Assembly (NCBI GenBank): GCA_004357655.1 | Contig: SMVQ01000066.1 | Span: forward strand, 1-64,000 | Origin: Planctomycetota bacterium | Lineage (GTDB): Bacteria > Planctomycetota > UBA1135 > GCA-002686595 | Direction of reading: 5' to 3' | DNA: 64,000 nt | In this document: piece by piece, positions 7,157 to 17,525 of the stretch | How positions within the stretch are numbered: position 1 is the first letter of the stretch | How the letters are laid out: each line of letters begins with the position of its first letter | Translations under genes and position numbers: made by a program | The notes under the pieces: model-generated | What the model was told of the DNA's origin: nothing | Databases searched by the model: none | What the model saw: only the letters and a program-made list of their open reading frames with translations

Positions 7157-9903
7157 GCCTGTCCGCCTACGGACGGCGCGTCCTTGCGCCGGCGCACGGT
7201 CACGCGCTTCACGCGCAGGCTGGCTTCGGGGCCGCCTTCGCGGACGGCGGTCTCGAGCCGAAGTCGGCGCGAGCCGGCTGGGAGCTCGGTAGCGATGACC
7301 ACCTTGTGCAACTCGTCGGCGCCGTGGGCACGCAGCAACGGCAGGCGCCCGATCTCCCGGCCGTCGACGAGAACCCGGCCGCCGTGCTCGGTCTCGGGCT
7401 CGGCGGCGAGCGCGAAGATCTCGATCCCCACGTCCACCTCGATGCCGGCGGCCGCGGCCAGGTCGTACTCGACGGCTGCGCCGCCGGGCCTGAGCAGCAG
7501 CATGTCGCTGCCCTGTTCCTCCACGGGGCCCTCCCGCTGCGACGCATCGCGCCCTTCGTAGTCGAGCAAGAGTGCGCCCGCTCCCTCATCCCGGACTCGA
7601 CACGCGAGCCCGCGGTAGCGGAACTCCATCTCCTGGGCATTTTCCCCGATCGTCTTGACCGGTGCCATGCTCGTCGCGAGCCGCGCCAGCAGCTCGGGCT
7701 CGTCCAGGAAACGGCGCATCTTGGCCGCGAGGTCCGCGTCGTCGCCGACACGAAAGTGCAGCCCGTTCACTCCGTCGCGCACGAACTCGACCATGCCGCC
7801 GATGTCGCTGGCCAGGATCGGCGTCTTGGTCAGGAACGCCTCGTGGATGGTGATCGGCGAGTTCTCGTACCACACCGAGGGCACGACGAGCACGTCGACC
7901 TCCGCGTACACCTCGGAGAGCCGGGCGTTGTCGAAGCGCCCCATGAACCGGACGTTGTCGCCCGCCAGTTCGGCGAGCTCCGCGTGATGCGGTTCCGCGT
8001 CCGGCTGGAAGTCACCGTACACGTTCAGCACGGCCTTCGTCCCCGCGAGGCGCCGCATCGCGCGCACGAGCACATCTCCGCCCTTGTACCAGACCAGGGA
8101 GCCGATGAAGCCGAAGCGCACTCGGCCGTCGGCAGGTGGCTCATGCTCCAGCGCGTGGATGTGGTCGGTCCGCATCCCGTTGTCGGAATAGAGGAACGTG
8201 TGGGGCGAGAATCGGCCGGTCTCGAGCAGCTTGGAGCGGAGAAATCGGCTGGGGCTGATCCGGAGGTCCGCGGCCGCGTAGGCAGAGAGCACGAACTCCT
8301 GGCGCTCGGCGAGGTCCACGTACTCCGCCGCGCGCCGCCGCCAGACCGCGGAGGCGACGGGGCTCTCCGCGACCTCGCGTGCGAAGCCCTCGATCACGGC
8401 GCCCGCCGCGGCGCCGATCCGCTCGGCGACCGGAACGAGGGGCAGTCGCTCGTCCTTGACGCACAGGTAGCAGCCCGCCCCCATGTTCCGCTCGCAGATC
8501 CGGCCGTCGGGTCGGATGAGCTGCACGCGCGCGCACACCGCCCAGTAGTCGTGGCACGTGATCACCGTCGCGTGCCCGAGCTCGCGCGCGACGTGAACGA
8601 GGCCGGCCGAGGTGTGGATGAGGTGCTGGAAGTGCACGACGTCCGGCTGCTCGGCCAGCAGCACGCGGCGGAACGCCGCCTCGGCGCGCGGCTCGTGGTA
8701 GCTCTCGCGCAGGTTCGCATGGGCGAGGCGATGCGTCATGCGCAGCACGCGCAACCCCTGGAACTCGCTCTCTTCCACATGAAAATCGGGCAGCTCGCGC
8801 TCGTCCGCGGGAACTCGCGTGAGGACCGTGCAGCGGTGACCGCGCCGCTGCATCTCCGTGGCGAGGTTGAAGGCGTAGACCTCCGTGCCCGCCCAGGTCT
8901 CGGGGGGGAAGCCGTGCACGACGTAGAGAATGCTCAGGTCGGTCCGCTCGCGCAGCCGCGTCGCCGGGTGCCGCAGGCTGCTCCGCCCCCCATCGTGCAG
9001 GCCCAGAAAAGCCGCCGCGCGCAGTTCGTGCGCGTGGACGAGGAGCGCGCGCTCAGCCTCCGGGAGCGCGCCGAGGGCGCGGATCGCCGCCGCGTCTTCG
9101 GCGGAGAGTCGCGCGGTGAGGACCTTCACATCCTTCGGCGTACGAACGCAGGTGCGATCGAGCCACTCCGCGTTGAACCGCCCGTCGACGAAGGACCGGG
9201 CGTAGGTCTCGGCCGCGTCGTAGTCGTGGCTGTGCTCGACCGTCGCCGCGGCGTCGTAGACGACGGTGAAGCCGGCCTCGAGCAGCGCGCGCGCCATGAG
9301 CACGTCCTCCCCGAAGGTCGCGCGCGGAAACGGGTGTCGCTCCCACAGCTCGCGGCGCACGGCCGAAGCGACGTCGTTGAAGTTGTAGAGGAGTCGGCGC
9401 TCGCCCGGGTCCATGTCCGCGTAGACGGCGGGCTCGGGCAGGCGCACTGCCCGGCGTTCCAGCGCGTAGCCGGGGTCGCCCGCGCTGAAGATCCGCGTCA
9501 GCACGTCGGCGTCCGAGCGCGGGACGTTGCGGCAGTAGGCCGCGCCGACGCGCTCGTCCGTGAAGTTCCGCGCCAGCGTCGCGAGCCAGTCGGGCGAGCC
9601 CGGAATCGCGTCCTGCGTGAGGAATACGAGCAGGTCTCCGGTGGAGCGCGCCGCGAGCAGGTTGCGCGTGTCCCCATGGTCGAACTCGACCTGCTCGATC
9701 CGCTCCATGGCGAGGGGCACTGGAAACCGTTTCCGCCAGCCCGCGAGCAGCTCCCACGTCCCGTCGGTCGAGCCCGAATCGATGATCCGGAAGTCCCAGG
9801 CGATGTCGGTCTCCTGCGCCGCCAGGGCCGTGACGGCGCGCTCCAGGAGCTCGATGCCCTGCCAGGTGGGCATCAAGACGGAAACGGATCGGATGGGGCG
9901 CAT
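7153..9903 (-). CDS. Bifunctional glycosyltransferase: GT2 domain fused to GT4 domain
   Basis: This large protein (916 residues from ATG 9903) joins two catalytic domains. Residues about 5-260 form a GT2 domain (VSVLMPTWQGIELL, IDSGSTDGTW, FDHGDTRNLLA, FGEDVLMARALL). After a linker, residues about 320-740 form a GT-B fold GT4 domain starting ILYVVHGFPPETWAGTE. That domain has GFIGSLVWYKGGD, VPSVWYENSPITIHEAFL (the E-x7-E region) and GVNGL. A further 170 residues look like beta-strand-rich polypeptide with no known motif. I chose ATG 9903 because the GT2 core starts directly after it; an upstream ATG at 9942 adds only 13 unconserved residues. A two-domain enzyme can add two sugars in sequence to one acceptor. 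Confidence 0.85.
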   Translation of the reverse strand: MRPIRSVSVLMPTWQGIELLERAVTALAAQETDIAWDFRIIDSGSTDGTWELLAGWRKRFPVPLAMERIEQVEFDHGDTRNLLAARSTGDLLVFLTQDAIPGSPDWLATLARNFTDERVGAAYCRNVPRSDADVLTRIFSAGDPGYALERRAVRLPEPAVYADMDPGERRLLYNFNDVASAVRRELWERHPFPRATFGEDVLMARALLEAGFTVVYDAAATVEHSHDYDAAETYARSFVDGRFNAEWLDRTCVRTPKDVKVLTARLSAEDAAAIRALGALPEAERALLVHAHELRAAAFLGLHDGGRSSLRHPATRLRERTDLSILYVVHGFPPETWAGTEVYAFNLATEMQRRGHRCTVLTRVPADERELPDFHVEESEFQGLRVLRMTHRLAHANLRESYHEPRAEAAFRRVLLAEQPDVVHFQHLIHTSAGLVHVARELGHATVITCHDYWAVCARVQLIRPDGRICERNMGAGCYLCVKDERLPLVPVAERIGAAAGAVIEGFAREVAESPVASAVWRRRAAEYVDLAERQEFVLSAYAAADLRISPSRFLRSKLLETGRFSPHTFLYSDNGMRTDHIHALEHEPPADGRVRFGFIGSLVWYKGGDVLVRAMRRLAGTKAVLNVYGDFQPDAEPHHAELAELAGDNVRFMGRFDNARLSEVYAEVDVLVVPSVWYENSPITIHEAFLTKTPILASDIGGMVEFVRDGVNGLHFRVGDDADLAAKMRRFLDEPELLARLATSMAPVKTIGENAQEMEFRYRGLACRVRDEGAGALLLDYEGRDASQREGPVEEQGSDMLLLRPGGAAVEYDLAAAAGIEVDVGIEIFALAAEPETEHGGRVLVDGREIGRLPLLRAHGADELHKVVIATELPAGSRRLRLETAVREGGPEASLRVKRVTVRRRKDAPSVGGQA

Positions 9904-9990
9904 CGGGGGCGGGTCGGGGAAACGAGCGGGCTGACAGTACACCCGCGGCGAGACGGATGGGAAACCCCTCCTTTCTATGTCGGCCGCCGC

Positions 9991-10938
9991 TCAGGTGAAC
10001 TTGCGCGTCGCCCCGGTTGCCGATCCGCGGCTCCAGCCGAGGGTCCAGCCGCGGCTCCCGAAATACTGGCCGAGGACCTGGGCCGTCCGTAGGCCGGGCG
10101 CCCGCAACAGGTGGTGCAGGCCGGCCCGCTCGCGCTGGATGAAGGCGAGGTCGCGGCGCAGCTCGCTCGCCACGCCGCGCAGCACGGAGGCGAGGCTCGG
10201 CCGCACGCGATGGCCGTGGACACGGCGCTGGAACGCGGCGTCGACGCGGTAGCGCTCGAAGGCCTGGCTGGGCGTGTAGGTGTGCGCGTGGTGAACGACG
10301 CTGCGCGGAGCGAACGCGATCCGGTGGCCGGCGGCGAGGGCGAGCTCGGCCCAGGCGGAGTCCTCGCCGAATGGGAGTTCGGGCAACGGCAGGGCCTCGA
10401 GCACGGACTTGCGGATGCAGCTCGCAATATTGTTGAAGCGCAGGAGCGCGGCGCGCTCGCGCGCCGGCATCGAAGCCAGGGCGTCCGCTTCCGGAAGCTC
10501 GCGCACCTCGGGCTCGGCTTGCGCGTCGGCCCCGTCGAGCACCGTCCGCGCCGTGAGCGGGTCGTCGTCCGGGTGCGGCAGGATGCGGCTCGTGCAGCCG
10601 GCGACGCGCTCGTCCGCGAACTGTGCGACGAGCTCGGCGAGGAAGTGCTCGTCCGCAGGCAGCGCGTCCTGGGAGAGGAAGACCAGGAACTCGCCCCGGG
10701 CCTGGCGCGCGAGGAGGTTGCGCGTCGCGCCGTGCTGGAACTGCGCGCGCTCGATCCGTGCCACTGGGATGCCGGCGGCGCGCAAGAGCTGCCGCGTGCA
10801 GTCGCGCGAATCGGAGTCGACCACGCGCACCTCGTGCCCCCCCTCGACGACCTGCCGCTCGAGGGCCGGGAGGAGGCGGTCGAGGTAGCGCTCGGCGTCG
10901 AGCGTGGGAATCAGGACGGAGACGCGCGGTGCCGGCAT
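9991..10938 (-). CDS. GT2-family glycosyltransferase
   Basis: From ATG 10938 the protein has 315 residues. It opens with VSVLIPTLDAERYLDRLLPAL and shows VVDSDSRDCT, the FQHGATRNLLA element, FLSQDALPAD and FGEDSAWAELAL. It is a paralogue of the two glycosyltransferases downstream. An upstream in-frame ATG (11028) would add 30 low-complexity residues, so I prefer 10938. It is the most upstream gene of the second glycosyltransferase group (10.9 to 6.1 kb, minus strand) and faces the OPT transporter gene divergently across about 145 bp. Confidence 0.82.
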   Translation of the reverse strand: MPAPRVSVLIPTLDAERYLDRLLPALERQVVEGGHEVRVVDSDSRDCTRQLLRAAGIPVARIERAQFQHGATRNLLARQARGEFLVFLSQDALPADEHFLAELVAQFADERVAGCTSRILPHPDDDPLTARTVLDGADAQAEPEVRELPEADALASMPARERAALLRFNNIASCIRKSVLEALPLPELPFGEDSAWAELALAAGHRIAFAPRSVVHHAHTYTPSQAFERYRVDAAFQRRVHGHRVRPSLASVLRGVASELRRDLAFIQRERAGLHHLLRAPGLRTAQVLGQYFGSRGWTLGWSRGSATGATRKFT

Positions 10939-11082
10939 GATCGGGCCGGAGGAGTATATCGGCCGCAAGAGGCCGGAATCGCGAGGCGGGCATGCCGGGG
11001 CCGGTTTCTCCCTCCGGCCTCCAACCATCGACGAGGAGCAGGGAGTCGTAACCGGGATCGGCTGCGGGCTAGAATCCGGCCC

Positions 11083-13005
<1,923 letters not shown>

Positions 13006-13009
13006 TCCG

Positions 13010-13945
13010 TCAGGCGCGCTCGCAGAGCTCGCGGAAGTTGCAGAAACCGCAGCGCCGGGCCTCGCGGCTCCCGGCCGGGATCATCGGGAAGTGCTCGGGG
13101 TCGCCCTCGCCTTCGTCCGCATCGAAGTGGAGGGCGCGCATCGCATCCATCGACGCCTCGATGCGCCCCAGGGTCGCGTCGACGTCGCCCCGCGAGAAGC
13201 GCTCCTCCGCCACTCCGCCGCCGGCGAGGTACACGTCCGCGCAGATGACGTCCGCGGGCGCGACGTCCCACTTCTCCATGGCATAGAGCACGTACGCGGC
13301 GAGCTGGGGGCGGTCGTTCGGGGAGGGCGAGCCCGTCTTCCAGTCCCAGATCCGGACCTCGCCATCGTCCCTGTGGGCGAAGTCGGGGATCGCGAACACC
13401 TTGGTGTCGAAGAGCGCGATCGTCCCCATCTCCTCCAGCGCCAACCAGTCCCGGGGCTCGGACTCGCGGACGCCCTCGAGCTCGGGGTCCGCGAAGAACG
13501 CCCGGATGCACGTCCGGATGCGCTCGACGAAGCCCTTGCCGTAGGTCGCGGCCGCGCCCGTCGCCTCCTCGATGCGCGGCTCGCGGTAGTGGTGCTCGGC
13601 GAGGCGCGTCGACTTGGACGGGCGCCGCTTCCAGCCCCCGTCGCGCGACTCCTTGTACGCCTCGCGCAGCCGATCGATCGCGAAGCGCGCGAGCTCATCC
13701 TCCGTCCCCACGTGACCCTGGTGCCGCCCGTCGAACCACCGCGCGACGGCCCGGTGGACGATGTCGCCCGCGAGCATGGGCATGCGGGTCATCTTCTTGA
13801 GCAGGTAGGCCCGCCGGCGGGCCTGAGGCGCCGTCACGGACCAGCCGCGCCAGGAGAGGTAGTACTCGTAGTAATACTGGCGCCGGCAATCCGCGAACGT
13901 CGCGGCGCGCGAAGTGGACCAGGAGAGCTCGTGGACGATCGCCAT
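13010..13945 (-). CDS. PD-(D/E)XK nuclease domain protein with likely 4Fe-4S cluster
   Basis: This 311-residue protein has the RecB/Cas4-type nuclease core: IPDFAHR, then VRIWDWKTG about ten residues on, and the motif QLAAYVLYA. A Cys at position 20 (FADCRRQYYY) and three C-terminal Cys in CGFCNFRELC form the pattern that holds a 4Fe-4S cluster in AddB and Cas4 enzymes. Such proteins are single-strand DNA exonucleases. It stands alone, with no helicase, cas or recombination partner next to it, and is convergent with the OPT gene. The presence of all core residues argues for an active nuclease. A role in DNA repair is the default inference. Confidence 0.8.
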   Translation of the reverse strand: MAIVHELSWSTSRAATFADCRRQYYYEYYLSWRGWSVTAPQARRRAYLLKKMTRMPMLAGDIVHRAVARWFDGRHQGHVGTEDELARFAIDRLREAYKESRDGGWKRRPSKSTRLAEHHYREPRIEEATGAAATYGKGFVERIRTCIRAFFADPELEGVRESEPRDWLALEEMGTIALFDTKVFAIPDFAHRDDGEVRIWDWKTGSPSPNDRPQLAAYVLYAMEKWDVAPADVICADVYLAGGGVAEERFSRGDVDATLGRIEASMDAMRALHFDADEGEGDPEHFPMIPAGSREARRCGFCNFRELCERA

Positions 13946-14058
13946 GCGTGGCCCCGCTCCAGCGGAGCCGCACCACTTCTACCCGATCGTGCGGAGCGGG
14001 TCACGCGGTGCCCCAGCACCGCCGCCTGGTTGGCTCCGTACACTACAATCGCGAGCGC

Positions 14059-15726
14059 ATGTCCAGAAAGCCACGTTTTCCCGCTCGGGCCTTGCTGGTC
14101 CTGCTCCTCATAACGACGTCGATCAAGCTCGCGATCGTCCTCGCGCCGCGGTCCGATCTCTACTTCACCAACGCGAACCGGCAGCCCACGACGTTCATCG
14201 GCGAGGAGGTGCATCGCGGCACGACGGCCCTCGACCTGATCGAGGGCACGGTCATGCCCGTGCAGGACTACCAGTACGCGCCCTTCTTCGGCGGCTCCCT
14301 GGTGGTCGCCTACGCCGCCATCCCCTTCTTCCTGGTGTTCGGCCCATCGATGGGCACGCTCAAGCTCACGGGTATCTGCTTCAACGCGGTCGCCGTCGCG
14401 TTCCTGTTCCTCGCCCTCCACCGATTCGCGGGGCGCCGGGCGGCCTGGATCGGCGGCCTGCTGTTCGCGGTCGCCGCGCCCGGCTACTCGATCCTGTCGC
14501 TGACCGCGTTCGGCACGCACGTCGAGAACAACGCCTTCGCGATGATCTGCGTGTACCTGTTCCTGCTCACCTCCGAGCGCGACCGGCCACGGCCCGGCGC
14601 CGCGTTCCTGCTCGGCCTCGTGGCCGGCTTCGCCACGTATTTCGGGTACGTGATCCTCGTCACCCTGGGCACGCTCCTCGTGTGCGCCCTCGCCGTCGAA
14701 CGGCGCGCGCTCTTCCGGCGTGACCGGGTCATCGTGCTGGCCGGCTACGCCGTGGGGCTCATACCCTGGCTCGTCTACAACGCGACCCACGACTTCGCGG
14801 GCATCGAGATCTATGGGGCGCCCGTGGGCGGACACTACCTGGACTCCGCCGCGGACGTGGCCCGGCGCGCGAAGGCCTTGCTCACCGATGCGTTCCCGCG
14901 CTCCTTCTTCTTCCGCGATCTCGGGTCGTGGACCGGGTATTGGCAGGGCGTCGTCGCCGGCTCCATCGTGCTCCTGCTCGCGATCCTGGGTGGATTGTTC
15001 GGCCGCCGGCGATCCCAGGCGGCGGGCGGGCCCGGGCGCGAGACGCCCCCGATCACACCGGCGCGGCTCGCGCTCGTCTACGTACTCGTCTTCGTCGCCG
15101 CGTACGCTCTCAGCGACTTCTCGTCCGGTGGGCTGGTCGGTTTCGCCGTGACCTACCGTTACGTCTACCCCTTGTACCCGTTCCTGTTCATGGCGGCCGC
15201 GGTCGCACTCGACGCGCTGTGGGGCAAGGGCGTCTCGGGACGCACCACTGCGCTCGGTTGCACGGGCTTCCTGCTCGTCCTCGGCGTGACGGGCGACGCC
15301 GGCCTGGTCGAGCCCGGCAACTACGGCGTGAACTTCGAGCGGCCCGGATACTCGCGCTCGGCACTCGGCCGGTTCGTGGTGCTGACCTACGCCGAATCGC
15401 CGGAGCATCTCACGGACCGCATCCAGGTGGTGATCGATCGGGCGCGGAAGGTCCGTTCCGAGGAGGAGTACGACCTCTTCCTCTTCGGCATGGGCATGAC
15501 CCTCCGCCACAGCGTCGGCCCGCTCGAGGATGCCAGGCCGCGGTTCGTGCGGATGATCGCCGACCTCGAGGAGCTCCGGCTGTACCTGCTCGAGCACATC
15601 GAAGAGGAGTACAAGCCCTACTTCCGGAAGCTGCAGCCCGGGGAGCGGGAGTACGCCTTTGACCAGAGGGACGCATTCCGACGGGCGCCCGAGCGCAGGC
15701 GGGCACAGGAACCGCATGGAGGGTGA
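14059..15726 (+). CDS. Polytopic membrane glycosyltransferase, PMT/ArnT-like (copy 1)
   Basis: A 555-residue integral membrane protein with about ten hydrophobic helices in the first 430 residues and a charged C-terminal soluble tail. The first luminal loop carries the acidic GEEVHRG segment, and GTHVENNAF recurs in the paralogue (GTHLENNAL). The architecture fits GT-C fold transferases that use lipid-linked sugars (PMT, ArnT, DUF2079-like). Start ATG 14059 was chosen because the first helix follows directly and the region before it lies in the intergenic gap to the nuclease gene. It is followed after 31 bp by a paralogue, so a tandem duplication is clear. Substrate unknown. Confidence 0.72.
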   Translation: MSRKPRFPARALLVLLLITTSIKLAIVLAPRSDLYFTNANRQPTTFIGEEVHRGTTALDLIEGTVMPVQDYQYAPFFGGSLVVAYAAIPFFLVFGPSMGTLKLTGICFNAVAVAFLFLALHRFAGRRAAWIGGLLFAVAAPGYSILSLTAFGTHVENNAFAMICVYLFLLTSERDRPRPGAAFLLGLVAGFATYFGYVILVTLGTLLVCALAVERRALFRRDRVIVLAGYAVGLIPWLVYNATHDFAGIEIYGAPVGGHYLDSAADVARRAKALLTDAFPRSFFFRDLGSWTGYWQGVVAGSIVLLLAILGGLFGRRRSQAAGGPGRETPPITPARLALVYVLVFVAAYALSDFSSGGLVGFAVTYRYVYPLYPFLFMAAAVALDALWGKGVSGRTTALGCTGFLLVLGVTGDAGLVEPGNYGVNFERPGYSRSALGRFVVLTYAESPEHLTDRIQVVIDRARKVRSEEEYDLFLFGMGMTLRHSVGPLEDARPRFVRMIADLEELRLYLLEHIEEEYKPYFRKLQPGEREYAFDQRDAFRRAPERRRAQEPHGG

Positions 15727-15757
15727 ACGAGCGCGTCGCCACGCTTACGATGCCCGG

Positions 15758-17431
15758 ATGACTGCCTCAGCGCGCGACGTCAGGCCGGCCCAGCGCCCAC
15801 CCAACACCCTTCGCGCGCTCCTCGTCCTCATCGCGATCGCGACCGGTCTGAAGCTGTGCCTGATCCTCGCGCCACCCGTGGACATCCAGGCCGGCGGGCA
15901 CGGCATGGAGGAGGAGCTCATGCGGGGCACAGCGGCCCAGGAGTTCCTCGACGGCCCCCTCCTCCCGTTCATGGACTACCAGGTCAACGGCTTCTCGGGC
16001 GGCTCGCTGGTCGTATCCGTCCTCGCCGTGCCCCTCTTCGCGACGTTCGGCGCCAAGCTCTTCGTCCTGCGGCTCGTGACGCTCCTCTTCGGAGCGCTCG
16101 GCGTGGCGAGTGTGTTCCTCGTCCTCGACCGCTGGGTGAGCCGGCGCGCCGCCTGGGTCGGAGGGCTGCTACTCGCGATTCCACCCCCGGGATACTCGAT
16201 CGTCTCCACGACGGCGTGGGGCACGCACCTCGAGAACAATGCGCTCACGCTCTTCGTCCTCTTCCTCTGGCTGCGCGTCCACAGCGACGGCCGCAGGGGA
16301 TTCCTCGCGCAGCTCGCGCTCGGGATCGCCGCGGGGTTCGCGACGTACTTCGGTTACGTCTTCCTCGTCGCGCTGGCCGTCCTACTCTTGTTCGAGCTGC
16401 TCGCGGACAAGCTGTTCTTCCTTCGCGCGGCGTTCTTCGCACGCGTGATCGGCTTCGCGGTCGGGTTCTCGCCCTGGATCGCGTACAACCTCCAGCATGG
16501 CTTTTCCGGCCTGCGGCCCTACGGACGGTCGTTCGCCGAGCACTTCATGGGCGACCGGGCGATCTCGGAAGCCCTGACCTCGATCGAGACGTTCCTCGCA
16601 GCCGACCTGCCAGGATCGTTCTACATGCCTTCGATCGCGGGCATCTCGAACGCGATCCTGAGCGCGGTCATGTACGTCGTGCTGCTGCTCCTCGTCCTGG
16701 CCGCGATCATCCATCATCGGGCCTCGATCGCGCGCGCCGCGGCCGCCCTCGTGCGGCGCCGGCCAGGCTTCGACTGGCATCCGACCGCAGTCTTCGCCGC
16801 GTATCCCATCGCCTACGTCGCGGCGTACGCGGTGAGCGACTTCCGGGTCGAGACACTCCACGTTCAACAATTCCGCTACGCGATGCCGGTCTTGCCGTGG
16901 CTGTTCCTCCTGGCCGCGGTCGGCTTCGATGCTCTGGCGGGGAGGAAGCAGTACTTCCAGCCGGCCGGCTGGGTGCTCGCGGGCACGTTCCTGCTCCTGT
17001 CCCTCGCCGGCAACGTCGATCGCTGCGAATTTGCGGGTGCGCCGGAGTCGTGGAAGCACAGGGGACGCACGCCGGCGGGGCTTGCACGCGTCATCGCCGA
17101 GAACTACATCACGGATCACGCCGAGCTCGGGCGGATCGTCGACCGCATCACGGCGGGGCGGCCGAAGCAGGTCCAGCACGACCTGCTCTTCACCACGGGC
17201 CAGACGCTGAAGTTCTACGTCCGTCCGGGCGAGGAGAGCGCGCTCACGCCGCGGGCGCGCGAGCGCCTGCCCGACTATGGTCGCACGCTCGACTTCCTCC
17301 ACGCGGCAGTCGCTCCGGCGTTCGTGCTCTACTTCGAGCGGCCCGTCCCGGATGAGACCATCTTCCGTCACCCGCGGGATCGCGACCGGTTCCTCGCGGA
17401 ACGCGAGCGACGACTCGAGGAGTCGGACTAG
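15758..17431 (+). CDS. Polytopic membrane glycosyltransferase, PMT/ArnT-like (copy 2)
   Basis: A 557-residue paralogue of the preceding gene. It shares the N-terminal ALLVL helix, the acidic loop (GMEEELMRGTAAQEFLDG), PGYSI, GTHLENNAL, and GFATYFGYV in the same order. The family is GT-C type, taking sugar from a polyprenyl-phosphate donor on the outer face of the membrane. ATG 15758 gives an N-terminus that aligns with copy 1; ATG 15716, overlapping the upstream stop, is an alternative. A strong hairpin overlaps the stop codon. The lipid-linked donor could come from the DPM1-like enzyme at 2.9-3.6 kb, which is inference. Confidence 0.72.
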   Translation: MTASARDVRPAQRPPNTLRALLVLIAIATGLKLCLILAPPVDIQAGGHGMEEELMRGTAAQEFLDGPLLPFMDYQVNGFSGGSLVVSVLAVPLFATFGAKLFVLRLVTLLFGALGVASVFLVLDRWVSRRAAWVGGLLLAIPPPGYSIVSTTAWGTHLENNALTLFVLFLWLRVHSDGRRGFLAQLALGIAAGFATYFGYVFLVALAVLLLFELLADKLFFLRAAFFARVIGFAVGFSPWIAYNLQHGFSGLRPYGRSFAEHFMGDRAISEALTSIETFLAADLPGSFYMPSIAGISNAILSAVMYVVLLLLVLAAIIHHRASIARAAAALVRRRPGFDWHPTAVFAAYPIAYVAAYAVSDFRVETLHVQQFRYAMPVLPWLFLLAAVGFDALAGRKQYFQPAGWVLAGTFLLLSLAGNVDRCEFAGAPESWKHRGRTPAGLARVIAENYITDHAELGRIVDRITAGRPKQVQHDLLFTTGQTLKFYVRPGEESALTPRARERLPDYGRTLDFLHAAVAPAFVLYFERPVPDETIFRHPRDRDRFLAERERRLEESD

Positions 17432-17449
17432 CGCCGACTCCCCGAGTCG
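17411..17449. terminator. Hairpin terminator candidate straddling the PMT-like gene stop codon
   Basis: The arms 17411-17426 and 17434-17449 are inverted repeats that pair over 16 bp with a single A-C mismatch. The 7-nt loop contains the TAG stop codon. No T-run follows on either strand. The hairpin lies between convergent genes (PMT-like copy 2 and spoVR), so a bidirectional transcription stop is the natural reading. Confidence 0.5.
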
Positions 17450-17525
17450 CCACTCGCGTGAGCGCTTGGAGGTCAGTGAGAGGAATGGCCGCAGGTCAGG
17501 CGCGGTCCGGAGCGAACGGCGGCAC

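Noticed and set aside
10111-11082. Long open frame joined in front of the OPT transporter
   Set aside because: It is the antisense shadow of the GT2 gene at 9991-10938; the OPT helices start at ATG 11083.
13010-13945. Cas4
   Set aside because: No CRISPR array or other cas genes nearby; the fold is shared by many repair nucleases.
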